Of a DNA stretch of 64,000 nucleotides, positions 31,856 through 39,496 are shown in pieces (positions within the stretch are counted from its first letter, which is position 1; every line of letters starts with the position of its first letter). The translations under genes and the position numbers were made by a program. Below the pieces are notes generated by a model. The model was not told the DNA's origin. It ran no database searches and worked only from the letters and a program-made list of their open reading frames with translations. The stretch is from Nocardia amamiensis. GTDB lineage: Bacteria; Actinomycetota; Actinomycetes; Mycobacteriales; Mycobacteriaceae. Location of the stretch: the NCBI RefSeq assembly GCF_015477605.1, contig NZ_JADLQX010000018.1:1-64000 (forward strand). Reading direction: 5' to 3'.

Positions 31856-34330
31856 TCATGTGCTTGGTTCGGCGGCAGCGCGCGTATCCAACGTCGGGGT
31901 ACCGGCCACCGGAGTGGTAACCAAAACATCTGCACCCAATTGGTATTCGTCGCCGCAGGCCCGACCGTTACATTCCGACACACCGAAAACACTGTGGGCT
32001 TTTCGGCTCCGTGGGACTTCGCCTCGGCTCATCACCCGCCACCAGCCGGTGTCGGAAACGCGCGTCCACGACGGTGAGTTCCGAAGGAGGGCTGCCGGAA
32101 CGGTGGATGCCACCTTCACCCCGGTGGGACGCTCGTAGATGACGATCGAGTCTGCTTCGATCAGCCAGCGCCCACCAGCGATCGGCACGTTGGATGTCTC
32201 CACGTAGATCTCGGATGCGACGCTGGGGCAGATGGCGTCGGATGTCGTGTGCGCGGGTTTGCCGAGGGTGCTGGCCGAGGATCGTGCCCACTGCGCGGAC
32301 GGCGATCCGGTGTGTTCATGGCTGCCGGTCTCGGGCACGACGCGCACACCGCGCGCGGATTTGCCCGGAGCGGTGGGCGCCACCGCGACGGCACTGGGTG
32401 TGGTCACGGTGGGCGGGCATTTTGCCCTGCGGGCGCTCTCGCGTCGGGGTCCGCTGGACGCCGCAGTGTCTGTGCAGGGGTCGGGGTGCCTTCCTATCTC
32501 GGCTCGGTGAAGCACAGTGGCTGCGCCGGTCGCCCGCGGCTGCCCGGCCGCGATGCGGAGTTGAGGGTGAGCACGTTCGCGTCCGGTGTGCTGGTGGAGC
32601 CAGTGCCTCCAAGTTGCGCGGTGTTGGTGATGGCGAGCGAGGCGTTCGATGCGCCGGTGGTGGAGGCCATGCGCGTGGGCGATGTCATCGAGGCTGGTTG
32701 TTCCAGGTTGTAGCCGCCCGTGGGTATGGGTGATCAGTCCGGCGGTGGTGAGGAGGGCCAAGGCGTTGTATCCGGCGCTCGAGCTGATGCAAGCCGCGGC
32801 GAACACATCGGCTGGAGTGGTAAGCCCCTCGCGGGTGGCGAGTTCATACACATGTCGGCAGTGCAGGCCGAGGACCGACCAAGCGGGATGGACGGGTTCA
32901 ACCCAAGTGCGGCCGATTTGGCCGTCGTTGGGGCGAATGGGGCGGCCGCCGTGGTGCGGCGTGACCAAGGCGTAGCGGTCGGCGAGCAGTCCTTGGCCTG
33001 GGCGGATACGGAAGATTGGTGCGCCGGGTAGTTCGCGCAGTTCCCGCAGGACGCCCCAGACGGTGGATTCGGGTAGATGACCCGCCGCCACCGACAGAGA
33101 CCGGCCACCGAACTCGACGACGGGCACACTACGCGCGACCTGGCCCCCCACCGCCGACGCCCACGCCAATGCCTGCAACACCGCCAGCACCGCCCACCGC
33201 CGCCGGGACCGCGGCCACTGCGTGTGCGCCCACAAGGTAGCCGCCGCCAGCCACCGCTGATGCGGGTGGGCCGACGGCCGGGGCCCGGGTGACCCCCCTG
33301 TGTCTTTTGTCTTGTGCGCTATAGACAGGAATTCGGGGACAGTGCGCTCGGCCCACCGACAAGCCGAGACCCAGTCGCGGCGCATCGCGGCGTCCGCGCC
33401 ACGTCCGTAGCGGCGGTAGGCGTCGGCGAACCCGCGCCAGCTGCCGCCAGCGGCAGGTAGTTGCGCGCGCACATCGAGGTAGCAGTAACCGCGCACAAGG
33501 GCGGCGGCGAGCACGGATTGGCGTGCTGCGGAGCGATCCAACCGGCCCGCGCGCGTCATCCAGCGGCCATCAGCGGGCGCGACGCCGTCACGCGCGAAGG
33601 CTTCGACGGTCGCGGAAATCGGACCCTGGCGGTGGTATTCCGCGCGCAACCGCGCTCGCTCGCCGTCGCCCTCCCACAGCTGCACACCGCGCGCGATTGC
33701 GTCGGCTGTGCGCGGCGCGCGCGGTGTCGTGCATGCTGTGCGCGCGGTGGTCGTGGCGTGCGCGGTCCCGGCCACCAGTTGTTGCAAGTGGGGGAGGAAG
33801 CCGGGCGCGGATCTGGTAGCGAGGGTGTCGAGGGCGTCGTCGATGCTGCCGTCGAGGCGGCGGTATCCGCCTTGTTTGCAGCGTGATCCGGGAGGGGTGA
33901 TGCAGCCGCTGTCCGCGTTGAGCATCGGTGTGATGTCCAGGGCGGGCAGCCGCTCGGCCAGCAGGCGGACGACGGATTCGGCCTCGGCGAGATCGAGGGT
34001 GACCCCGAGCGGCAGCGGGATGAGAATGTGACGGCCGCCGCTGGTGGAGCGGTCGGTGATCGCTCGGCCGCCGGCTTCCCGAATCCAAGCCAGGCACCGG
34101 TGGACGTCGCGGTCAACCGCGGCGATGCGGTCGCGGGTGCTGTCGAAATCGAGCGCCAGCAGGCGGGTCCGGCCGTCGCGATAGATCGGAATCGCTGCGG
34201 GCTGGTCGGGCAGTTTCCGGGTCAGTGTTTGGGCGCAGTCGTTGTAGCCGTCCAGGCTCGGGTTCCATAGGCGCATCGAGCGACGCGCGGCCAGCAGCGG
34301 CGCCAGCCGCAGGAACACCGCACGCGCCAT
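31856..34330 (-). CDS. AEP-primase-like replication protein of an integrative element
   Basis: About 824 residues from ATG 34,330; an in-frame ATG at 34,483 would add 51 low-complexity residues. Near the N terminus RTRLLALDFDSTRDR supplies the catalytic Asp pair and TDRSTSGGRHILIPLP the S-x-H motif of archaeo-eukaryotic primases. NADSGCITPPGSRCK continues the domain. The middle is helical with winged-helix-like parts (STVWGVLREL and LALLTTAGLIT). The last ~200 residues are low complexity. Such primases replicate actinobacterial integrative and conjugative elements in place of a Rep protein. It lies on the same strand as the membrane protein, integrase and AbrB genes. Confidence 0.65.
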   Translation of the reverse strand: MARAVFLRLAPLLAARRSMRLWNPSLDGYNDCAQTLTRKLPDQPAAIPIYRDGRTRLLALDFDSTRDRIAAVDRDVHRCLAWIREAGGRAITDRSTSGGRHILIPLPLGVTLDLAEAESVVRLLAERLPALDITPMLNADSGCITPPGSRCKQGGYRRLDGSIDDALDTLATRSAPGFLPHLQQLVAGTAHATTTARTACTTPRAPRTADAIARGVQLWEGDGERARLRAEYHRQGPISATVEAFARDGVAPADGRWMTRAGRLDRSAARQSVLAAALVRGYCYLDVRAQLPAAGGSWRGFADAYRRYGRGADAAMRRDWVSACRWAERTVPEFLSIAHKTKDTGGSPGPRPSAHPHQRWLAAATLWAHTQWPRSRRRWAVLAVLQALAWASAVGGQVARSVPVVEFGGRSLSVAAGHLPESTVWGVLRELRELPGAPIFRIRPGQGLLADRYALVTPHHGGRPIRPNDGQIGRTWVEPVHPAWSVLGLHCRHVYELATREGLTTPADVFAAACISSSAGYNALALLTTAGLITHTHGRLQPGTTSLDDIAHAHGLHHRRIERLARHHQHRATWRHWLHQHTGRERAHPQLRIAAGQPRATGAATVLHRAEIGRHPDPCTDTAASSGPRRESARRAKCPPTVTTPSAVAVAPTAPGKSARGVRVVPETGSHEHTGSPSAQWARSSASTLGKPAHTTSDAICPSVASEIYVETSNVPIAGGRWLIEADSIVIYERPTGVKVASTVPAALLRNSPSWTRVSDTGWWRVMSRGEVPRSRKAHSVFGVSECNGRACGDEYQLGADVLVTTPVAGTPTLDTRAAAEPST

Positions 34331-34509
34331 CGCGTCATCCGCATGATCCTGACCTGTTGCGTGCGAACACGTTTGAGGAAGAGAGGGAAGCTCGACCCTG
34401 GCGTGACGTGCGTGGTCGCCGCGGCGGTCGGCAGCGGTTGATGACGCACGCAGGTGTGAGCTACCCTTGGCAGTGCTTAGCATCAGCAGCCTTCAGGGTT
34501 GTCTTGTTG

Positions 34510-34542
34510 GTAGTGCCCTCAGCCGCTAACTGAGGGCACTAC
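34510..34542. promoter_or_regulatory. perfect 13-bp inverted repeat
   Basis: GTAGTGCCCTCAG and its exact complement flank the seven bases CCGCTAA. It lies between the primase-like gene and the membrane-protein gene. TTTTC begins five bases to the right, so it could be a plus-direction terminator. It could also be an operator, replication origin element or transfer site of the element. Confidence 0.55.
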
Positions 34543-34690
34543 GCGTTTTCGGGGGCTGTGGACCGAGCGGCGAAGCCAGCCCACAGCGGCACGTCTCTGT
34601 AGTGGCGTCCTTTCTGACCGGAACTAGTGCGTCTGCAGGCGGGGTGCGACACCAGCAGTGTCCGCAGGCACCACGCAAGCAAACAATGGG

Positions 34691-36082
34691 CTAGGCGGCC
34701 ACCCCCTGGTCGGCGGTGGTGGGGTCGAAGCCCAGGGATTCGGCACGGGCGATGATGCGGTCGACTGTGGAGCGCGCCCACGGCGTCGAGGTGATTGCGC
34801 TCATCTCGGTGGCGATCCGGTTGGCATTGAACCCTTGCGCGGCCAACTGCAGAATGGCCACGATCTGCGGGGCAGGCTTCTGCACGAGTTTGCGCAGCAC
34901 CAGCTGCTCGGCGATCTCACCGCACGGGTCGACCACCACCGTGGTCATAGTGTCGCCATCAGCTCTCGCTGTGGCTTCAGCGGGCGGGTGAGATTTTGCC
35001 TGCGCATCGAGATCGTCTCGCGTGGCAACAGCGGTTTCCACGGTCCGGGGTAACGGTGCGGAAACCGCCGATGTGGACGCAGCGGCCGCGATGGTGGTCG
35101 CCGAGGTGTCATACACCGGACGCGGCGTCACCGGCGACAGCACCGGCCGACCCGTCGATGCAATCGCGCGCTGCGCAGAGCTTGCGCCGCTGGCGTCCGA
35201 TGCAGGAGATTCGTGCGCGGCGGTTTCGGTGCGGCGGGCGGCGATCGCGGAGATCATTTCGGCGTTGCGGGCAGTGAGCCAGGCGTGCAACCACATCAAC
35301 ACCACCACCATGATCGGGGCGACAGAATATTCCGCGGCGCGGCCGAGATCACCGGCGGCCAGGTGCGGGCCACTGTTGAGCCCGACCGTGGACGTCAACA
35401 GCACGGCCTCGAACAGCAGGATCTTGGTGCGTTGCACCGTGATGCCCAGCCGCGCGGCGGTGGCGGCCTGAGCCATGATCTCAAGGATCGGCACCGAGAT
35501 CATCGCCTCGATACCGAAACTCAGCGCCCACAGCAGCCACCAGCTCACCTCCCCGCTCGCGCCGTCAGGGGTCAGGTTGCGGCCGACGTTGACCGCCGAC
35601 CACAGCAACCCGATGGCCATGACCGCCCGCAGCCGCCACGACGAGCGGGTCGCACGGCGGTGCAGCATCCCCTCCAACGCATCAGGATTGGTTTCGCGGC
35701 GCCGCTGCGCGCGAGCGCGCCGGTGCCAGCGTTGCTCGGCGGCGTCCTCACGCTCGATCGCAGCCGAGGTGCGGCGGTCACGCGCTGCATCGGCCAGCTC
35801 GGCACGGAATACGCGTTTGCGCTGGCGGCGCTGCTTGGCACGCATCCACACATGCAGTCGGCGTTCGGCGGCGATCTCCCGTTCACTGTGCACGTCATAC
35901 AGCGCGCTGTGCCCCTGCCACGGCAACTGCTTCTCGGCCAGGGCGACACGCTGCGCCAGATCCGTTGCCACCATCCGGCCGCTACGACGCGACCACCACC
36001 GTCCGGATTCGACCATGAATTCGCCCGGCTGCCTTGGTGATTCCTCGGATGTGGGGACTGGGGTGTGAAGGCTGTTGGTCAT
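34691..36082 (-). CDS. multi-pass membrane protein, SpdB-like transfer candidate
   Basis: 463 residues from ATG 36,082, which overlaps the integrase stop (ATGA). Residues 1-125 are basic and helical (RRLHVWMRAKQRRQRKRVFR). Three or four membrane helices follow: AVMAIGLLWSAVNVG, WWLLWALSFGIEAMISVPIL, ILLFEAVLLTSTVGL and SVAPIMVVVLMWLHAWL. The cytoplasmic C terminus ends in a helix-turn-helix-like segment (APQIVAILQLAAQGFNANRI, TPWARSTVDRIIARAES). This layout matches DUF2637/SpdB-type proteins that help plasmid and AICE spread. No FtsK-type transfer ATPase is present in the window. Confidence 0.62.
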   Translation of the reverse strand: MTNSLHTPVPTSEESPRQPGEFMVESGRWWSRRSGRMVATDLAQRVALAEKQLPWQGHSALYDVHSEREIAAERRLHVWMRAKQRRQRKRVFRAELADAARDRRTSAAIEREDAAEQRWHRRARAQRRRETNPDALEGMLHRRATRSSWRLRAVMAIGLLWSAVNVGRNLTPDGASGEVSWWLLWALSFGIEAMISVPILEIMAQAATAARLGITVQRTKILLFEAVLLTSTVGLNSGPHLAAGDLGRAAEYSVAPIMVVVLMWLHAWLTARNAEMISAIAARRTETAAHESPASDASGASSAQRAIASTGRPVLSPVTPRPVYDTSATTIAAAASTSAVSAPLPRTVETAVATRDDLDAQAKSHPPAEATARADGDTMTTVVVDPCGEIAEQLVLRKLVQKPAPQIVAILQLAAQGFNANRIATEMSAITSTPWARSTVDRIIARAESLGFDPTTADQGVAA

Positions 36083-37164
36083 CGTGCACCCTCCAGGGCA
36101 GGGATGTTCGCCGCGCCGATCCCGGCCTTGTCCAGGCTCGATGGTGTGGTGGCCAAGGGGTGGGGTTCGCCGGTGAGGTGGGCCACAGCGGCGGCGACTT
36201 CGTTGATGGTGGCGGTGGTGTAGATGCCGGTGGTCCCGCTGCCGTTGTGGCTGTGGCGGGCGAACTCGCTCGCTACCGCCGGGCCGTAGTGGCGTTCGAC
36301 CCACGTCGTGGTGGTGTGGCGCAGCCAGTGAATGGAGATGCCGTGCGCGTGGACCCACGGCAGGTGGCGGCCGAGGCGTTCGAACAGGCCGTTGTAGCGG
36401 CGGCGGGTGATGGGCTTGCCGTTGCGTGCGCGCAGCAACTGCTCGTTCGGTGCCGCGCCGCGCTGTTCGCCGTGGCGGCACAACGCGCGCATCAGGGTCG
36501 GGGAGACCGGCTGCCACAGCTGGGTGCCGCCCTTCTCCCGCAGCAGGATCAGCGACTGCACGGGGTCAAGGTCCTGCGGCCGCAACCCCAGCGCGCCGCC
36601 GCGGCGGCATCCGGTTTCGGTGTGCAGCCGCAGCAACAAGCTGTCCAGCTCGGGGTCGTTGCCCGTGGTCGCCGCGACATGCACGATTTGCGCGAGCAGG
36701 TCGCTGTGCAACGCACGCCGGTTCGAGCGGGTGCGTGTGGGTTTCTTCAGCCGGGCGGCGGGGTTGTCGCGCGGGTCGATGACCCGGTTGTCCTCGGCAT
36801 GCGTGTACAGCCGCCGCAAGGCGTCGATGACATGACGCACCACATCGCGGCCGCCGCGGTCGCTGCGGCGGAGCACCCGCTGCGCGCGGATCGCCTCGCA
36901 CAATCCCTGTAGATCCGCGGTGGTCGGCTCGTCCAAGCGCCGCTGCGCCCATCCGGGCTGCGCGAGGATCTTGTTCCAATACGTTCGGTAGTGCGCCCGG
37001 GTGCGCCCGTCCGGCATCGCCGCCAGCACTGTGGCGATGTATTCGGCGAATGTCGGTACCGCCCGGAAACAACCGGTCCCCGCTGACAGGTCGGCGACGG
37101 TGAGCCCGAGACGTTCCATCATCATCTGGACCGTGGCGATGTCGGCCGCGGAGCGCGCGCTCAT
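36079..37164 (-). CDS. int: tyrosine site-specific integrase
   Basis: A 361-residue integrase with all catalytic residues: Arg in TETGCRRGGALGL (~187), Lys211 in LREKGGTQLW, HWLRH with His279 and Arg282, His304 in FARHSHNG, and Tyr315 in TGIYTT. The N-terminal SAM-like domain covers ~37-125. It overlaps the AbrB-like gene upstream and the membrane-protein gene downstream by ATGA. It lies about 570 bp from tRNA-Leu(GAG), on the 3' side of that gene, the usual position for an integrase that inserts its element into a tRNA 3' end. Confidence 0.9.
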   Translation of the reverse strand: MSARSAADIATVQMMMERLGLTVADLSAGTGCFRAVPTFAEYIATVLAAMPDGRTRAHYRTYWNKILAQPGWAQRRLDEPTTADLQGLCEAIRAQRVLRRSDRGGRDVVRHVIDALRRLYTHAEDNRVIDPRDNPAARLKKPTRTRSNRRALHSDLLAQIVHVAATTGNDPELDSLLLRLHTETGCRRGGALGLRPQDLDPVQSLILLREKGGTQLWQPVSPTLMRALCRHGEQRGAAPNEQLLRARNGKPITRRRYNGLFERLGRHLPWVHAHGISIHWLRHTTTTWVERHYGPAVASEFARHSHNGSGTTGIYTTATINEVAAAVAHLTGEPHPLATTPSSLDKAGIGAANIPALEGAR

Positions 37165-37619
37165 GCGCCCGCTCCCTCGGCGAAGCGGCGCGCGAGTATC
37201 TCATCGAGCACACGCGCCGGGTACACCACCAGCAGAGCCTGCTCGGTGTCGGCGGCCAGCAGGACCCGGTCGTGGATGCGGATGCCCGCCCCGCGACGGA
37301 CCGGCGCCGGCAGCGACAGGTGCCCGTACTTGGTCACACCGCGGCGACCGTAGCCGGGGCGGGTGATCACGATCAGCCCGCCGCTGATGCGCCACGACAG
37401 CAGGTCCCCGGGCCGCCAATCCAACGCCGTCAACACGGCCTTGTCGACCACGCGACCGTTGGAATCGACCGGGCGGATGCTGTGCACCGCCGTGCGCTGC
37501 GGGGGTTGCTCGACATTGCCCAGAGGCAAGCCCGGCACACCGGACACTGCTCGATCGCCCACGGCGCGGTCGAGCGCGGAGAAGGACGGAAGCAGCGGCA
37601 GAAGTGTGCTCTCGGTCAC
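37161..37619 (-). CDS. AbrB/MazE/SpoVT-type DNA-binding protein
   Basis: 152 residues from GTG 37,619. Two swapped-hairpin-like motifs are visible: SIRPVDSNGRVVDKAVLTAL...SGGLIVITRPG, and a second VTKYGHLSLPAPVRRGAGIR...DRVLLAADTEQALLVVYP. This double-AbrB arrangement accompanies integrases of actinobacterial integrative elements and likely regulates excision or element genes. It overlaps the integrase start (ATGA), so it controls or is coexpressed with it. Confidence 0.75.
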   Translation of the reverse strand: MTESTLLPLLPSFSALDRAVGDRAVSGVPGLPLGNVEQPPQRTAVHSIRPVDSNGRVVDKAVLTALDWRPGDLLSWRISGGLIVITRPGYGRRGVTKYGHLSLPAPVRRGAGIRIHDRVLLAADTEQALLVVYPARVLDEILARRFAEGAGA

Positions 37620-37729
37620 ATTCTCACCCCCGCTCGGGGGTGAAACCGCAGTTCACGGATGCTTCCGCGGGATGAGTGTCCGGGCAGCGCCCGGACACGT
37701 TTTCTGTCGCAGAAATGAGTCGTTTTCTG

Positions 37730-37814
37730 TGTCCGGAGGGGGACTTGAACCCCCACGCCCGATAAAGGGCACTAGCACCTCAAGCTAGCGCGTCTGCCAT
37801 TCCGCCACCCGGAC
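37730..37814 (-). tRNA. tRNA-Leu (anticodon GAG)
   Basis: The minus strand folds as a class II tRNA. Acceptor GTCCGGG pairs with TCCGGAC (one G-U), with discriminator A. The anticodon stem CTAGC/GCTAG encloses loop TTGAGGT with GAG. A long variable arm (GCCC...GGGC) is typical of leucine tRNA, and the T stem GGGGG/CCCCC encloses TTCAAGT. CCA is not encoded. Its 3' end faces the integrase gene, so it is the probable chromosomal attachment site of the element to its left. Confidence 0.93.
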
Positions 37815-37951
37815 CGGTGTGCTCAGCAAGATTATCGGATCACCGGGCGTGGACCAAATCGCGGCCTGACCTGGGGATTGTTGGAGGGTTGCCGAGGGGT
37901 GGATCGGCGCGGGCCGAGCCGGGTTTCGCCTGGCGCGGCCCGCGTGGTGGA

Positions 37952-38824
37952 TCAGTGGAGTTCTTCGAATGTGCGTTCGAAGGCCAGGGGGCCGTGGCCG
38001 TCGGCTACCTGGCGGTCCAGGAGGTTCTTCAGAGGGGCGACGAAGTCGAGGGTGACGCCCGCGTCGCGGCTGGCGCGGTTGATCGCGTCGAGGGCCGCCT
38101 TGTGGAAGGCGATGGGCTGGATGAAGACGCCGGTGTAGTCGGCGGCGTCGATGGCTTGGCCCTGCAGGGGGAGTGTCTGGGTCATCGCGGTGAGCCATGC
38201 GGCGGCTCGTTGGGCGAATTCGGCGGCGGGCACGCCGACCGAACGCATCATGGCCGCGCCGTGCAGGAAGCCGCCGAACATGGCGTACATGGCGGCGAGC
38301 AGGGCGAAGTCGTAGGTCGACGCGAAGCCGGCGTCGTCGCCGAAGTACTCGGCAGAAGCGAGCAATTCGAGGGTCTCGCGGTGAGTGTCGAAGACGGTCT
38401 GCGAGCCGCTGTAGAGGATGGAGGCGCCAGGCTGGCCGATCATGGGCGGCACCGCCATGATTCCGCCGTCGAGGTAGGCGATGTCGTGCTCGGCTGCCCA
38501 GCGGGCGAGTTCACGGGCCTCTTCCGGCGCGGTGGTGGTCAGGTTGATCAGCTGCCGGCCTGCCAGTTGGTCGGCCACCGGGTCGAGGGTGGCGTGTACC
38601 GAAGCGTGGTCGAACAGGACGGTGATGATCGGGCCGCCCACGCTGATTGCGTCTGAGACAGTCGCGGCGCCGAGAGCTCCGGCGGCGACGAGGTCGGCGT
38701 CCTTGCCGGGGGTGCGGTTCCAGACCGACGTCGTGCGGCCGGCCTTCAGCAAAGTCGCGGCGAGGGCCTGCCCCATCGCACCCAGTCCCAGGATGGCTAC
38801 CGGGGTGTTCGTGGTTTCCGCCAT
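37952..38824 (-). CDS. imine-reductase-like NAD(P)-dependent oxidoreductase
   Basis: A 290-residue beta-hydroxyacid-dehydrogenase-fold enzyme closest to imine reductases. VAILGLGAMGQALAATLLKA and SVWNRTPGK are the NADPH site. YLDGGIMAVPPMIGQPGASI and LYSGS are the signature of the IRED group, and GGFLHGAAMM lies in the dimer helix. It lacks the Lys of hydroxyisobutyrate dehydrogenases in the usual motif. The family reduces cyclic imines or performs reductive amination. ATG 38,824 has AAGGAG about 11 bases upstream. It is divergent from the HxlR regulator, which probably controls it. Confidence 0.85.
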   Translation of the reverse strand: MAETTNTPVAILGLGAMGQALAATLLKAGRTTSVWNRTPGKDADLVAAGALGAATVSDAISVGGPIITVLFDHASVHATLDPVADQLAGRQLINLTTTAPEEARELARWAAEHDIAYLDGGIMAVPPMIGQPGASILYSGSQTVFDTHRETLELLASAEYFGDDAGFASTYDFALLAAMYAMFGGFLHGAAMMRSVGVPAAEFAQRAAAWLTAMTQTLPLQGQAIDAADYTGVFIQPIAFHKAALDAINRASRDAGVTLDFVAPLKNLLDRQVADGHGPLAFERTFEELH

Positions 38825-38905
38825 TGCGGGTTTCAACTCCTTGGGTTCGAGAACGTCCTGGTCAGCGCGCCGCAACCAAGACTGCTCGATACCCGGTGAC
38901 TCGAC

Positions 38906-38937
38906 AAGTACCTACTATTTTGTCTGGTACTTACTAA
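38906..38937. promoter_or_regulatory. putative HxlR operator
   Basis: AAGTACC at 38,906-38,912 and GGTACTT at 38,926-38,932 form a perfect 7-bp dyad with a 13-base spacer, in the 144-bp gap between the divergent IRED-like and HxlR genes. The same bases also make a direct repeat GTAC(C/T)TACTA. HxlR dimers bind such GTAC-containing dyads and repress the divergent gene. Confidence 0.6.
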
Positions 38938-38968
38938 TTGGTGTGTGAACAGGTAGAGAGGATGCGCG

Positions 38969-39325
38969 ATGGGCGCGAAGCGATCGGGACCGTACTTCTG
39001 CGGCATCGATGCCGCGATGGATGTGATCGGCGGCAAGTGGAAGGCGTTGATCCTGTGGGAGCTGGAGAACTTCGGTGTCCGGCGTTTCGGCGAACTGCGC
39101 AAGGGGCTGCCGGGGGTCTCGGAGAAGATGCTGATCCAGCAGCTGCGTGAGCTGGAGGAAGACGGCATCGTCGAAAGGACCGTGTACCGCGAGGTCCCGC
39201 CGCGTGTCGAGTACCGGCTGACCGGCCTCGGCGTCGCACTGAACGCGGCGCTCGAGCCGCTGGGCGCGTGGGGCCGCGACCGGATCGATCGGATCGGTGC
39301 GGAGCGGGTGCATCAGGCGCTCTGA
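38969..39325 (+). CDS. HxlR-family transcriptional regulator
   Basis: A 118-residue winged-helix repressor or activator. The family core is obvious: AAMDVIGGKWKALILWEL, RRFGELRKGLPGVSEKMLIQ, QLRELEEDGIVERTVY and VPPRVEYRLTGLG. Cys11 lies where redox-sensing HxlR proteins keep a reactive cysteine, so it may respond to quinones, aldehydes or disulfide stress. It is divergent from the IRED-like gene and 153 bp before the PKS; control of the PKS is possible but unsupported. Confidence 0.9.
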   Translation: MGAKRSGPYFCGIDAAMDVIGGKWKALILWELENFGVRRFGELRKGLPGVSEKMLIQQLRELEEDGIVERTVYREVPPRVEYRLTGLGVALNAALEPLGAWGRDRIDRIGAERVHQAL

Positions 39326-39429
39326 AGTGAATCCTTCAAAAGTGAATGTTTCATCTTGGCAACATCATCCAGCGAAAGATCAAGCTACTAGTTGGTAACT
39401 TTAGTTAATTTTGTGCACACAGCCCGTAA

Positions 39430-39458
39430 TTGACGGTTAACCGGGGCCGTCGTATGTT
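39430..39458 (+). promoter_or_regulatory. SigA-type promoter of PKS gene
   Basis: TTGACG at 39,430 and TATGTT at 39,453 are spaced by 17 bases, close to the consensus for the primary sigma factor. Transcription would start near 39,465, about 30 bases before the preferred PKS start. The upstream 80 bases are AT-rich. Confidence 0.6.
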
Positions 39459-39496
39459 CCACGTCACAACTTTGCTCGATGTGGGTGGCGTGGCTG

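Noticed and set aside
31800..37730. A second copy of the tRNA-Leu 3' end marking the other element border
   Set aside because: I looked for the T-arm sequence elsewhere by eye and found no convincing copy in the window; a computed search would be decisive.
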